Shown piece after piece: positions 35,154-43,665 of a stretch of DNA of 64,000 bases (its first letter is position 1; each line of letters opens with the position of its first letter). The DNA is from Alteraurantiacibacter aestuarii (GTDB lineage: Bacteria > Pseudomonadota > Alphaproteobacteria > Sphingomonadales > Sphingomonadaceae), in assembly GCF_009827405.1 (NCBI RefSeq), contig NZ_WTYY01000004.1:124001-188000 (forward strand), written 5' to 3'. The position numbers were made by a program, and so were the translations under genes. The notes beneath the pieces were generated by a model. That model did not search any database and was not told where the DNA came from. It worked only from the letters and a program-made list of their open reading frames with translations.

Positions 35154-35557
35154 GCCTGCAACCGCATGACGATCAGGCCGACATAGAGGGCCGAAAGGCC
35201 GCCCAGCAGCGAAATGGCGGCATAGAGGAAGGCGTGGCTGGTCTGGCCACGCTCTATCAGCAGCATCATTTCAAGGCTGAAGGCGGAAAAAGTGGTGAAG
35301 CCGCCCAGCAGGCCAACGCCCACTGCCAGGCGGATATGATCGCCCCCCTGGCCGTGGCGGGCCAGCCATCCGGCCAGCAGGCCCATGGCCAGGCTGCCAG
35401 CGATATTGACGATCAGCGTTGCCCATGGAAAGGTCATCACGGCCTGCACACCCATGACATGGGTAATCAGCCGTCCGGCCTGATAACGCAGCAATGCCCC
35501 GATGCCGCCGCCAAAGGCGACCAGCAGCGAGGCCTGAAATTGTGGAGTAGCACTCAT
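35150..35557 (-). CDS. crcB: Fluoride ion channel CrcB/FluC
   Basis: Exports toxic fluoride as a dimeric channel in the inner membrane. ATG 35557 gives 135 residues, normal for the family; the open frame runs to 35632 without similarity. Motifs: GGGIGALLRYQAG in helix 1, FPWATLIVNIAGS in helix 2 (with the conserved Asn) and GGFTTFSAFSLEM (the Phe-box/Thr-Thr-Phe-Ser region) in helix 3. It heads the crcB-rluA-HAD-small protein-ATP12 operon. I looked for a fluoride riboswitch in the 200 bases upstream and found no convincing match. Confidence 0.95.
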   Translation of the reverse strand: MSATPQFQASLLVAFGGGIGALLRYQAGRLITHVMGVQAVMTFPWATLIVNIAGSLAMGLLAGWLARHGQGGDHIRLAVGVGLLGGFTTFSAFSLEMMLLIERGQTSHAFLYAAISLLGGLSALYVGLIVMRLQA

Positions 35558-35762
35558 GGCGGCATCCCTTAGACGCATGGCGTGAAGAGCGAAAGCCATT
35601 AGCCGCGCTTGCCTTGTGCACCGATTTGGCATAATGCGCGCCGCAGAGAGCCGGTCCGTAAGGGATTCGGCCGATTTTTCATTTGTTTTATAGCAGGTGC
35701 ATCCCGCGCCGATCGCTCGCGGGCTCTGACTGTTTTGAGATTAGAAAAGGTGGCTTAGGTTT

Positions 35763-35969
35763 ATGCAGATCATCGTCCGCGACAACAACGTCGAACAGGC
35801 CCTGCGCGCGCTCAAGAAGAAGCTGCAGCGTGAGGGGGTGTATCGCGAGATGAAGCTGCGTCGCCATTACGAAAAGCCCAGTGAAAAGCGTGCCCGCGAA
35901 AAGGCTGCTGCCGTGCGCCGCGCCCGCAAGCTGGACCGCAAGCGGGTTGAGCGCGACGGCGGACGCTAA
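35763..35969 (+). CDS. rpsU: 30S ribosomal protein S21
   Basis: Small basic protein of the 30S subunit, involved in mRNA start-site recognition. 68 residues beginning [20 protein letters not shown] and ending in a Lys/Arg-rich helix; full family length. AAAAGGTGG lies upstream as ribosome binding site. It forms its own transcription unit, ended by the terminator at 36011. It is divergent from the crcB operon; the 205 bases between hold promoters that I could not assign with confidence. Confidence 0.97.
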   Translation: MQIIVRDNNVEQALRALKKKLQREGVYREMKLRRHYEKPSEKRAREKAAAVRRARKLDRKRVERDGGR

Positions 35970-36010
35970 GGCGTCGCCGGGCTTGAACCTTTCGCAAAGC
36001 TAAGACAAAC

Positions 36011-36045
36011 GGGGCGCGGGGATATTTTCTCCGCGCCCTTTCTTT
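36011..36045 (+). terminator. Rho-independent terminator after rpsU
   Basis: GGGCGCGG (36012-36019) and CCGCGCCC (36031-36038) form a perfect 8-bp stem followed by TTTCTTT, 42 bases after the rpsU stop. Confidence 0.85.
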
Positions 36046-36075
36046 ACCAGATCCCTTTTCAGATCAGGACGACAC

Positions 36076-36645
36076 ATGGCCGAAGTAACCCGCGTACCGT
36101 TGCAGCCCATTGCCAAGGGCTCGATGATGAAATTCTGGCTCGGCATGCTGGTGGGCATCGTGCTTGCCGGCAGCGTCGCCTGGTTTACCTCGCGTCCGGC
36201 CAGCGTTTCTGTTGACACGATCACTGCGGGCGAGGGTGAAAGCCCCACCGAAACGGACGTGGTGTTCGTCCATTACACCGGCAAGCTGGAAGACGGCACC
36301 GTGTTCGACCAGTCGCAGGACGCCAACTGGCCGGTTCCGGGCATATTGCCTGACGGCACGCCCCTGCCGCTGGACCGGATGATCCCCGGCTTCAAGGAAG
36401 CGCTGATGCAGATGCAGCGCGGCGGGTCCTACAAGGTCGAGATTCCTTCCGAGCTTGGTTATGGCGCAACGCCGCAGCCCGGTTCGCCCATTCCGCCCAA
36501 TGCGGACCTGACTTTCGACATCGAGCTGGTCGATTTCATGTCGCCCGATGAAGCTGAGCAGCGCTATCAGTCCATGCTGCAGGCGCTGGAACAGCAGCAG
36601 CCCGCCGAAGGCGCGGCGCAGGCCGATGTGCCGCCAGCCGGATAA
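36076..36645 (+). CDS. Membrane-anchored FKBP-type peptidyl-prolyl isomerase
   Basis: Isomerises Xaa-Pro bonds of exported proteins. 189 residues: a short cytoplasmic start, a membrane anchor (FWLGMLVGIVLAGSVAWF, residues 20-37), then an FKBP domain at about 55-155 with VFVHYTGKLEDGTVFDQS, VPGFKEAL-type and PSELGYGATPQPGSPIPPN segments, placed in the periplasm. The C-terminal tail is Gln/Pro/Ala-rich. AGGAC before ATG 36076 sets the start. It is followed after three bases by the DUF4153 gene, probably in one operon. Confidence 0.93.
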   Translation: MAEVTRVPLQPIAKGSMMKFWLGMLVGIVLAGSVAWFTSRPASVSVDTITAGEGESPTETDVVFVHYTGKLEDGTVFDQSQDANWPVPGILPDGTPLPLDRMIPGFKEALMQMQRGGSYKVEIPSELGYGATPQPGSPIPPNADLTFDIELVDFMSPDEAEQRYQSMLQALEQQQPAEGAAQADVPPAG

Positions 36646-36648
36646 TCG

Positions 36649-38418
36649 ATGACCGAAGGGGAGGCTCCGGCAGCCCGGGCGGCACAGGTCAGCGCACAGG
36701 CCAACGCGCAGGCGCCCCTGTCCGACTGGCTGCCGCTCCCCTGGATACTGGCGGGCCTGCTGGCACTGGCGGGCCTGCTGATCTATTTCCTGACGGACGG
36801 CCATGAAACCCGGCCGCTGAATGCGGCCATCACGGCCTTCATCTTCTTCGGATCGATCTGCGCGGCCTTTTCCATTGGCCAGGACCGCGTGCGAGAGCCG
36901 GCCATTTTCGCAGTGCTGGCGGGTCTGGTCATGGCCGGTCTTACCTATAACGCCGTGGTCATGCAGGATCACATGGCGGGTGCCGAATTCGGCTTTGCCG
37001 CCGGTGTCTTCGCATCGATAATCGCTCTGCCGCTGTTTCAGGCCGGGTTCCACCGCACGCGGTTCGCCACCGAATATCGCATCACCCATTTCCACGTCTG
37101 GACCGATGCCGTCAGTTCGGCAGGTGCGCTGGCCTTTACCGGGCTCAGCTGGATCATGCTGGTCCTGCTCAACGGCCTGCTGGACCTGGTCGGTATCGAC
37201 CTGATCAGCACGCTGATGGACAAGGACTGGTTCGCCCTGATGTGGAGCGGCGGCGCATTTGGCGCGGCGCTGGGCGTGCTGCGCAACAACCTCAAGATCA
37301 TCGGCTCGCTGCAATCGGTGGTGCTGATGGTGCTGTCCCTGCTGGCGGTTCCTCTGGCGCTGGCGCTGGTGGTGTTTCTTGTCGCGCTGCTGGCATCGGG
37401 CGGCCAGGCGCTGTGGGATGCTACCGATGCGGCCACGCCGGTATTGCTGGCCTGCGCGCTGGGCAGTTACGTGCTGGCCAATGTCATCATCCGTGATGAG
37501 GATGAGGCCCGCAGCCCCAACCGCATCATGCGAATCACCTCTCTGGTGCTGGCCGCGGGCATTCTGCCGCTGGCAGTGTTCGCGGCGATTTCCATGGGTA
37601 TCCGCATCGATCAGTACGGGCTTGCTCCCGAACGGATATGGGCGCTGGTGACGATCATCATCGCGGTCGCCTATGGCCTCGCCTATTGGGTCGGTCTGGT
37701 GCGCGGGCGCAAGGCGCGCTGGACCGCATTCCTGCGCCGCGCCAACCTCCACCTTGCGGCCGCGACTTGCGTTGCGGCACTGATCCTGGCCCTGCCGATC
37801 CTCGATTTCGGCGGGATTTCCGCGCGCAATCAGGTGGCGCGGCTGGAGGCGGGCAGGGTCACGCCGCAGGAATTCGACTATGCCGCGCTGCGCTGGGACT
37901 TTGGTGATGCGGGGCGCGAAGTGCTGGCTGATCTGGCGGCGGGCGAGGGCGAGGTGGCGCAGCTGGCCCTTGCCGCGCAGGCGCAGACGGAGCGGCCCTA
38001 TTCTCCCATGCGCCGGGCTTCTGCAGAAGGGTTTACCGGCAAATTGCGCGTCCAGTCGGACGATCCCACATTGCGGCCTATCGTGCTGGCTTTCCTGCAG
38101 TTCGAACCCTGGCAGTGCGGTGAGATCTGCGTCGCTGTCGATCTGGGCATGGACGATCAGGGGCGCCGCGATGTGGCGTTCGTTCAGGCCCATGGCTATC
38201 AGCGTGTCCTGATCGATGAGGAAGGCAATGGCCGTCCGTTCAACGAGCAATCGCCCGATGAACGACAGCCACTGACGCTGGATTCGGTAATCGAGGTCAG
38301 GGACGAGGTGAGCCGCCATATCTATCTCGACGGCAGGCGTATCGGCCCTCCGCTGGTCGACGCGGCAGTGACGGAGCCTGCGGAAGTTCCCTTGATCGCA
38401 GTTCCGCCTGCCGAATAG
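36649..38418 (+). CDS. DUF4153 domain membrane protein
   Basis: A 589-residue inner membrane protein of unknown function. About ten membrane helices fill residues 25-400 (for example PWILAGLLALAGLLIYFL and SVVLMVLSLLAVPLALALVV), followed by a soluble C-terminal domain of roughly 190 residues (DYAALRWDFGDAGREVLADL, FEPWQCGEICVAVDLGMDD). The layout matches DUF4153 proteins. No enzyme motif is visible. The gene follows the FKBP gene by three bases and precedes gatC by 36, so it may be transcribed with both. Confidence 0.85.
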   Translation: MTEGEAPAARAAQVSAQANAQAPLSDWLPLPWILAGLLALAGLLIYFLTDGHETRPLNAAITAFIFFGSICAAFSIGQDRVREPAIFAVLAGLVMAGLTYNAVVMQDHMAGAEFGFAAGVFASIIALPLFQAGFHRTRFATEYRITHFHVWTDAVSSAGALAFTGLSWIMLVLLNGLLDLVGIDLISTLMDKDWFALMWSGGAFGAALGVLRNNLKIIGSLQSVVLMVLSLLAVPLALALVVFLVALLASGGQALWDATDAATPVLLACALGSYVLANVIIRDEDEARSPNRIMRITSLVLAAGILPLAVFAAISMGIRIDQYGLAPERIWALVTIIIAVAYGLAYWVGLVRGRKARWTAFLRRANLHLAAATCVAALILALPILDFGGISARNQVARLEAGRVTPQEFDYAALRWDFGDAGREVLADLAAGEGEVAQLALAAQAQTERPYSPMRRASAEGFTGKLRVQSDDPTLRPIVLAFLQFEPWQCGEICVAVDLGMDDQGRRDVAFVQAHGYQRVLIDEEGNGRPFNEQSPDERQPLTLDSVIEVRDEVSRHIYLDGRRIGPPLVDAAVTEPAEVPLIAVPPAE

Positions 38419-38454
38419 CTTGAAGCTCCGCCCCCGCGCCGCTAGTGCGCTGAC

Positions 38455-38757
38455 ATGTCTGTAACCCGTGAACAAGTGGCGAAAATCGCCGCACTGGCGC
38501 GCATCAATGTGGACGAGAAGGATCTCGACCACATGGTGCCCGAATTCAACAATATCCTCGCCTGGGTGGAGCAGCTGGGAGAGGTCGATACCTCTGCGGT
38601 TGAGCCGATGACTGCGGTCATCCCCATGCCGCAGCGGCTGCGCGATGACGTGGTCGATGCCGATCCGCTGACAGGCGGCGGCAAGCGCGATGCCATCCTG
38701 GCCAATGCCCCCGCTGCCGAACACGGATTTTTCGGCGTGCCCAAGGTGATCGAATAA
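38455..38757 (+). CDS. gatC: Asp/Glu-tRNA amidotransferase subunit C
   Basis: Stabilising subunit of the GatCAB complex that converts Glu-tRNA(Gln) and Asp-tRNA(Asn) into Gln- and Asn-tRNA. 100 residues, full length. The family start ([19 protein letters not shown]) and the central LEQ-like segment [18 protein letters not shown] are present, ending [14 protein letters not shown]. It shares one base with gatA (TAATG). Confidence 0.96.
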   Translation: MSVTREQVAKIAALARINVDEKDLDHMVPEFNNILAWVEQLGEVDTSAVEPMTAVIPMPQRLRDDVVDADPLTGGGKRDAILANAPAAEHGFFGVPKVIE

Positions 38758-40241
38758 TGACCAGTCTCACCAATCTTGGCGTCAAGGCCATTGCCGATGG
38801 CGTGGCCGGCGGAGAGTTTACTGCGGTTGAAGTGGCAGAGGCGTTCAATGCCAATGTCGCTGCGGCGGCGGCGCTCAATGCCTTTATCGTCACCACCCCC
38901 GAACACGCGATTGCAGCAGCTGAAAGGGTCGATGCAGACCGCGCTGCGGGCAAGGCGCTGGGCCTGATGGCCGGCGTGCCGATCGGCATGAAGGACCTGT
39001 TCGCCACCAAGGGCGTACAGACCACGGCAGCCAGCCACATCCTCGAAGGCTTCGTGCCCCAGTATGAAAGCACCGTCTCCCAGAAATTGTGGGATGCGGG
39101 CGCGGGCATGCTGGGCAAGCTGAACCTTGACCAGTTCGCCATGGGCTCCAGCAACGAGACGAGCTATTTCGGCGATGTTGCCAACCCCTGGCGGCGCAAC
39201 GACGGTGGCAATGCCAAGCTGGCACCGGGCGGCAGTTCGGGCGGGTCCTCCGCAGCAGTCGCGGCGCGTCTCGCCCCGGCGGCAACCGGCACCGATACGG
39301 GCGGTTCCATCCGCCAGCCTGCGGCCTTCACCGGCATTTCGGGCATCAAGCCGACCTATGGCCGCTGCTCGCGCTGGGGCATTGTCGCCTTTGCCAGCAG
39401 CCTCGATCAGGCAGGCCCGATGGCCCGCAGCGTCGAAGATTGCGCGATCATGCTGGAGGCGATGGCGGGTTTCGATCCCAAGGATTCGACCAGCCTCGAC
39501 ATGCCGGTGCCGAACTGGTCCACCGCGCTCAACGGTGACCTGCGTGGCAAGAAGGTCGGCATTCCGCGCGAATACCGGATGGACGGCACCGATGCCGATA
39601 TCCTCAAGAGCTGGGAAGATGGGATTGCCTGGCTCAAGGATGCAGGTGCAGAGGTTGTCGATATCAGCCTGCCGCACACCAAATATGCGCTGCCCGCCTA
39701 TTACATCGTCGCGCCGGCAGAAGCCTCGTCCAACCTCGCGCGCTATGACGGCGTGCGTTATGGCCTGCGCGATCTGCCAGAGGGTGCAGGCCTGCAGGAT
39801 ATGTATGCCGCCACCAGAGCCGCCGGTTTCGGTGACGAGGTAAAGCGCCGCATATTGATCGGCACCTACGTGCTCAGCGCCGGGTTCTATGACGCCTATT
39901 ACACGCAGGCGATGAAGGTCCGCACGTTGATCCAGCGCGATTTCGATGCAGCCTTTGCGCAGGTTGACGTGATCTTGGCGCCGACCACGCCCACCGCAGC
40001 TTTCGGGCTGGGTGAGAATGTGGACGATCCGCTGGCGATGTATCTCAATGACGTGTTCGCCGTGCCCGCATCGCTGGCAGGTCTGCCGGCGATGAGTGTT
40101 CCTGCCGGCCTCAACTCGCAGGGCCTGCCGCTTGGCCTGCAGCTGATCGGCAACCGATTTGACGAACAGGGCGTGCTGAACGCCGGATTGGCGATTGAGA
40201 GCCGGGCCGGATTCACAGCGCAGCCCGAGAAGTGGTGGTAG
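38757..40241 (+). CDS. gatA: Asp/Glu-tRNA amidotransferase subunit A
   Basis: Glutaminase subunit that releases ammonia for GatB. 494 residues. The amidase-signature triad is complete: Lys79 ([10 protein letters not shown]), Ser160 ([10 protein letters not shown]) and nucleophile Ser184 ([12 protein letters not shown]). Translationally coupled to gatC. Normally gatB follows directly; here an acyltransferase gene and structured intergenic DNA come first. Confidence 0.97.
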   Translation: MTSLTNLGVKAIADGVAGGEFTAVEVAEAFNANVAAAAALNAFIVTTPEHAIAAAERVDADRAAGKALGLMAGVPIGMKDLFATKGVQTTAASHILEGFVPQYESTVSQKLWDAGAGMLGKLNLDQFAMGSSNETSYFGDVANPWRRNDGGNAKLAPGGSSGGSSAAVAARLAPAATGTDTGGSIRQPAAFTGISGIKPTYGRCSRWGIVAFASSLDQAGPMARSVEDCAIMLEAMAGFDPKDSTSLDMPVPNWSTALNGDLRGKKVGIPREYRMDGTDADILKSWEDGIAWLKDAGAEVVDISLPHTKYALPAYYIVAPAEASSNLARYDGVRYGLRDLPEGAGLQDMYAATRAAGFGDEVKRRILIGTYVLSAGFYDAYYTQAMKVRTLIQRDFDAAFAQVDVILAPTTPTAAFGLGENVDDPLAMYLNDVFAVPASLAGLPAMSVPAGLNSQGLPLGLQLIGNRFDEQGVLNAGLAIESRAGFTAQPEKWW

Positions 40242-40245
40242 ATTG

Positions 40246-40293
40246 GCAGCCAGCCTGAAACGCTGAACTGACCCTTATTCCTGGGCTGGCTGC
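40246..40293 (+). other. Perfect 10-bp inverted repeat just after gatA
   Basis: GCAGCCAGCC (40246-40255) and GGCTGGCTGC (40284-40293) with a 28-base loop, starting five bases past the gatA stop. No T-run follows. It may act as an RNA processing or attenuation structure; function inferred. Confidence 0.45.
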
Positions 40294-40321
40294 ACCAATG
40301 CTGCGCTGCAATAAAACATCT

Positions 40322-40354
40322 TGCGTTGATGCTCGATTGTTGCGACTCAACGCA
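40322..40354. promoter_or_regulatory. 8-bp inverted repeat upstream of the second acyltransferase gene
   Basis: TGCGTTGA (40322-40329) and TCAACGCA (40347-40354), 17 bases apart, ending 23 bases before the start at 40378. Symmetry and position suit an operator; no regulator is known. Confidence 0.35.
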
Positions 40355-40377
40355 CGGCGGCGTCACAGGAGATGGCC

Positions 40378-41535
40378 ATGGCTCTGCAGAGGTTGACGTC
40401 CAAAGCGCCGAAGAACGAAACGCGTTTCCAGGCGCTCGATGCGCTGCGTGGTCTCGCCGCCGTAGCCGTGGTCTTCTTCCACATAGACGATTTTGGCCTG
40501 ATTGCCGGGCTTCCCTTCTTTCGCGAGGCACGGCTGTTTGTCGATTTCTTCTTCGTGCTTTCCGGCTTCGTGATCGCCTGTGCCTATGGTGAGAGGATCG
40601 CTGGGGGATATTCACGCGGGGCGTTTCTGTGTCTCCGCTTCTTCAGGATCTATCCGCTGCATCTGGTGATGGTGCTGATTTATCTGTTCATGGAGCTGGC
40701 CTTGATCCGGCCTGTCCTGGGTGAATCGCACGATCTTTTCTACCTCGTGCGCGCGCTGTTCATGCTCGATGGGTTCTGGCCCAGTGCGGACAATTACTTC
40801 AGCACCGTCAGCTGGTCCCTGTCGGTTGAATTTGTTGCCTATCTCATTGCCGCCCTGCTGTTCGGTTCAGGGCGAAAAGGCATCGCCGTGGCTGTTTTCC
40901 TGGTCGCCACGGCCAGCATCTGTCTGGCCTTTTCAATCAATGTGATCGGGTTCGGCCAGCTGCTTCAAAGAGGGATCGTTGGCTTTGGCACCGGTACGCT
41001 GGTCTTCGCCATATGGCAGCGTTATCGGTTGGTGGTTTCCGACATGGTTGCAACCATTGTTGAAGCGCTGGTGCTGCTTTCGGTCTTCCTGCTGCTCTCA
41101 TATCCGCCCGCAGGGGACTTCAGGTTCCTGGCCTGTGTTCCCTTGTTCGCGATGATGGTGTTCATCTTTGCGCATGAGCAAGGTCTGTTCTCGCGGCTGC
41201 TGCTGACGGCACCCATGCTGGCTGTCGGTGCATGGTCCTATTCCATCTACATGGTCCACCTGTTCATCATTTCCAGCATCAATCGCGCTGCGGAACAGAT
41301 CTTCCTGCGGTTGGGATGGACTGATCTCCTGCGGGAAGAAGGGCTTACCTATGGCCTTCGCGCGATGGACCTGGGGCCGCTGATGAATACGGCATTGAGT
41401 TTGGCCGTGTGCCTGATTGCGATTCTGGTTGGTTCGCAAACGTTCAAATATATCGAGGAACCCTGGCGCCTCTATGGCAAGAAGCTTGTGAAAGAGCGCA
41501 TGGCACGTTCCGGTGGAGCGGCACAGGCAGGCTAG
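40378..41535 (+). CDS. Acyltransferase-3 family membrane protein (second copy)
   Basis: Predicted O-acyltransferase acting on surface glycans or lipids. ATG 40378 lies six bases after AGGAG (40367-40371); an ATG at 40372 is too close. 385 residues, about ten helices; motif FQALDALRGLAAVAVVFFHI with the conserved His and RLFVDFFFVLSGFVIA. Codon choice looks less GC-biased than in gatA and gatB on either side, hinting at acquisition. It is only loosely similar to the copy at 5274-6398. Like that one, it splits a housekeeping gene set (gatCA and gatB). Substrate unknown. Confidence 0.9.
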   Translation: MALQRLTSKAPKNETRFQALDALRGLAAVAVVFFHIDDFGLIAGLPFFREARLFVDFFFVLSGFVIACAYGERIAGGYSRGAFLCLRFFRIYPLHLVMVLIYLFMELALIRPVLGESHDLFYLVRALFMLDGFWPSADNYFSTVSWSLSVEFVAYLIAALLFGSGRKGIAVAVFLVATASICLAFSINVIGFGQLLQRGIVGFGTGTLVFAIWQRYRLVVSDMVATIVEALVLLSVFLLLSYPPAGDFRFLACVPLFAMMVFIFAHEQGLFSRLLLTAPMLAVGAWSYSIYMVHLFIISSINRAAEQIFLRLGWTDLLREEGLTYGLRAMDLGPLMNTALSLAVCLIAILVGSQTFKYIEEPWRLYGKKLVKERMARSGGAAQAG

Positions 41536-41626
41536 GTTCAATTGGACGCCGCAGATCGCCCCACATCAATAAATTTGCTGCCAAGCCCTCTTCCGGTGCG
41601 CGCTCTGCGGCCTTATGGAGCATGAC

Positions 41627-43126
41627 ATGAGCAATTATCGTATCCAGGGTGCCACCGGCGAATGGGAGATCGTGGTCGGTCTCGAAGTTCATGCGCAGGT
41701 CACCAGCCATGCCAAGCTGTTCTCCAGCGCGTCCACCGCTTTCGGGGCGGAGCCCAATTCGCAGGTCAGTCTGATAGATGCGGCGATGCCGGGCATGTTG
41801 CCTGTGCCCAACCGCGAGTGCATCCGCCAGGCGGTGCGCACGGGCATGGCGATAGAGGCGCAGATCAACAAATGGTCGCGTTTTGACCGCAAGAACTACT
41901 TCTATGCCGATCTGCCGCAGGGCTATCAGATCAGCCAGCTGTACCACCCCATCGTGGGGAAGGGCGCGCTGACGATCGAGGCCGATGAAAAGGCCGGCAT
42001 TCCGGTGGACAAGGTTATCGGGGTCGAGCGCATTCACGTGGAGCAGGATGCGGGCAAGCTGATGCATGACCAGCACCCCACCATGTCCTATGTCGATCTC
42101 AACCGCACGGGCGTGGCGCTGATGGAAATCGTCAGCGATCCGGACATGACCTCGCCTGCCGAGGCGGGTGCCTATATCCGCAAATTGCGCGCCATCCTGC
42201 GCTATGTCGGCAGCTGCGACGGCAATATGGAGGAAGGCTCCATGCGCGCGGACGTGAACGTTTCTGTGCGCAAGGTTGGCGATCCCAATCTGGGCACGCG
42301 CACGGAAACCAAGAACGTCAACTCGGTGCGCTTCGTGATGCAGGCGATCGAGCATGAGGCGCAGCGCCAGGTCGATGTGCTGGAAGATGGCGGGAAGATC
42401 GTGCAGGAAACGCGCCTGTTCGATCCGGGCACGGGCACCACGCGGTCCATGCGCAGCAAGGAAGATGCGCACGACTATCGCTATTTCCCCGATCCGGACC
42501 TGCTGCCGCTGGAACTGGACGATGCGTTCCTGGAAGAATGCCGCGCCTCTCTGCCCGAACTGCCCGATGCCAAGCGCGCGCGCTACACCGGTGAGCTGGG
42601 CCTGACGGACTATAATGCGCGTGAACTGACGGCGGAGGTGGAAACCTTCGCCCGCTTCGAAACGCTGCTGGCCGCCACCGCGCAGGCCATCGGCAAGAGC
42701 GAGGCCAAGGTCGCCACGCAGGTCGCCAACTGGTCGCTCTCCGTCGCGCCGGGCGTGATGAAGGCGCTGGGCGATGAAGCCGATCCCGCCCATGCCACCG
42801 CGCAGGCGCAGGCGGCCATCCTGACCATGCAGGATGCAGGCGAGATCAGCGGCGGCCAGGCCAAGGAAATCTACGAAATCGTACTCAAGACCGGCCGCGC
42901 GCCGGACGAGATTGCCGATACCGAAGGCCTCAAGCAGCAGAGCGACACCGGCGCCATTGAGGCGGTGATCGATGACGTGCTCGCCGCCAACCCCGACAAG
43001 GTCGAGGAATATCGCGGCGGCAAGGACAAGCTGTTCGGCTTCTTCGTGGGCCAGACGATGAAGGCCATGCAGGGCAAGGGCAATCCGGCGGTGGTCAACC
43101 AGATCCTGAAGGCGAAGCTGGGGTAG
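41627..43126 (+). CDS. gatB: Asp/Glu-tRNA amidotransferase subunit B
   Basis: Transamidates misacylated tRNA using ammonia from GatA. ATG 41627 ([20 protein letters not shown]) follows GGAG at 41617-41620 and is preferred to ATG 41615; 499 residues. Family segments: [48 protein letters not shown] and the C-terminal YqeY-like tail ending [14 protein letters not shown]. All three subunits are in the window, so the indirect route to Gln-tRNA and/or Asn-tRNA is presumably used. Confidence 0.97.
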   Translation: MSNYRIQGATGEWEIVVGLEVHAQVTSHAKLFSSASTAFGAEPNSQVSLIDAAMPGMLPVPNRECIRQAVRTGMAIEAQINKWSRFDRKNYFYADLPQGYQISQLYHPIVGKGALTIEADEKAGIPVDKVIGVERIHVEQDAGKLMHDQHPTMSYVDLNRTGVALMEIVSDPDMTSPAEAGAYIRKLRAILRYVGSCDGNMEEGSMRADVNVSVRKVGDPNLGTRTETKNVNSVRFVMQAIEHEAQRQVDVLEDGGKIVQETRLFDPGTGTTRSMRSKEDAHDYRYFPDPDLLPLELDDAFLEECRASLPELPDAKRARYTGELGLTDYNARELTAEVETFARFETLLAATAQAIGKSEAKVATQVANWSLSVAPGVMKALGDEADPAHATAQAQAAILTMQDAGEISGGQAKEIYEIVLKTGRAPDEIADTEGLKQQSDTGAIEAVIDDVLAANPDKVEEYRGGKDKLFGFFVGQTMKAMQGKGNPAVVNQILKAKLG

Positions 43127-43141
43127 CGTTCGCGCCGCGCC

Positions 43142-43624
43142 ATGACCGCAACCATGCCCGGCACCATGTCCATCGTCCTCGTGACGCCGGAAATCCCCGG
43201 TAATACCGGAGCGATGGGGCGCACGTGCGTGGCGCTGGATATGGAACTGATCCTGATCCATCCGCTGGGTTTTGAGCTGACGGAGAGCCGGGTGAAGCGT
43301 GCCGGGCTGGATTACTGGAAGCATGTGCGGCTGGTGGAATTCGCCAGCTGGGAGGACTTCATCGCAGCGCGCTGCCCGCGCGAAGACCAGCTGTTCCTGT
43401 TCGAGGAATATGGCGCGCAGTCGTTCTACGATCCCGACTATCCCGAAGATGCCTATCTGGTGTTCGGGCGGGAAACCACCGGCCTGCCGCCGGAGATTAC
43501 CCGGCCCTGGCAGCACCGGATATTCAACCTGCCGATGCGGTCAGAGCATATACGCTCGCTCAATATGGCGAATACGGCGACAGCGGTCGCCTATCAGGCG
43601 CTGCGGCAGCAGTACAAGGGCTGA
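43142..43624 (+). CDS. trmL: tRNA (cytidine(34)-2'-O)-methyltransferase TrmL
   Basis: SPOUT-class enzyme that 2'-O-methylates the wobble base of tRNA-Leu. Up to 160 residues; ATG 43166 (MSIVLVTPEIPGNTGAMGRT) aligns better with E. coli TrmL, so the first eight residues may not be translated. The knot motifs are IVLVTPEIPGNTG, YLVFGRETTGLP and FNLPMRSEHIRSLNMANTA-type. The same window encodes a tRNA-Leu(UAG), though TrmL is known to act on CAA and UAA isoacceptors. It is convergent with the M16 peptidase gene. Confidence 0.93.
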   Translation: MTATMPGTMSIVLVTPEIPGNTGAMGRTCVALDMELILIHPLGFELTESRVKRAGLDYWKHVRLVEFASWEDFIAARCPREDQLFLFEEYGAQSFYDPDYPEDAYLVFGRETTGLPPEITRPWQHRIFNLPMRSEHIRSLNMANTATAVAYQALRQQYKG

Positions 43625-43665
43625 GCCCTGACGCGGGGCGAGGGCAGAGGACCAGGGCGGGGGCC

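Noticed and set aside
35558-35762. Fluoride riboswitch upstream of crcB
   Set aside because: No match to the conserved riboswitch core was found on the minus strand.
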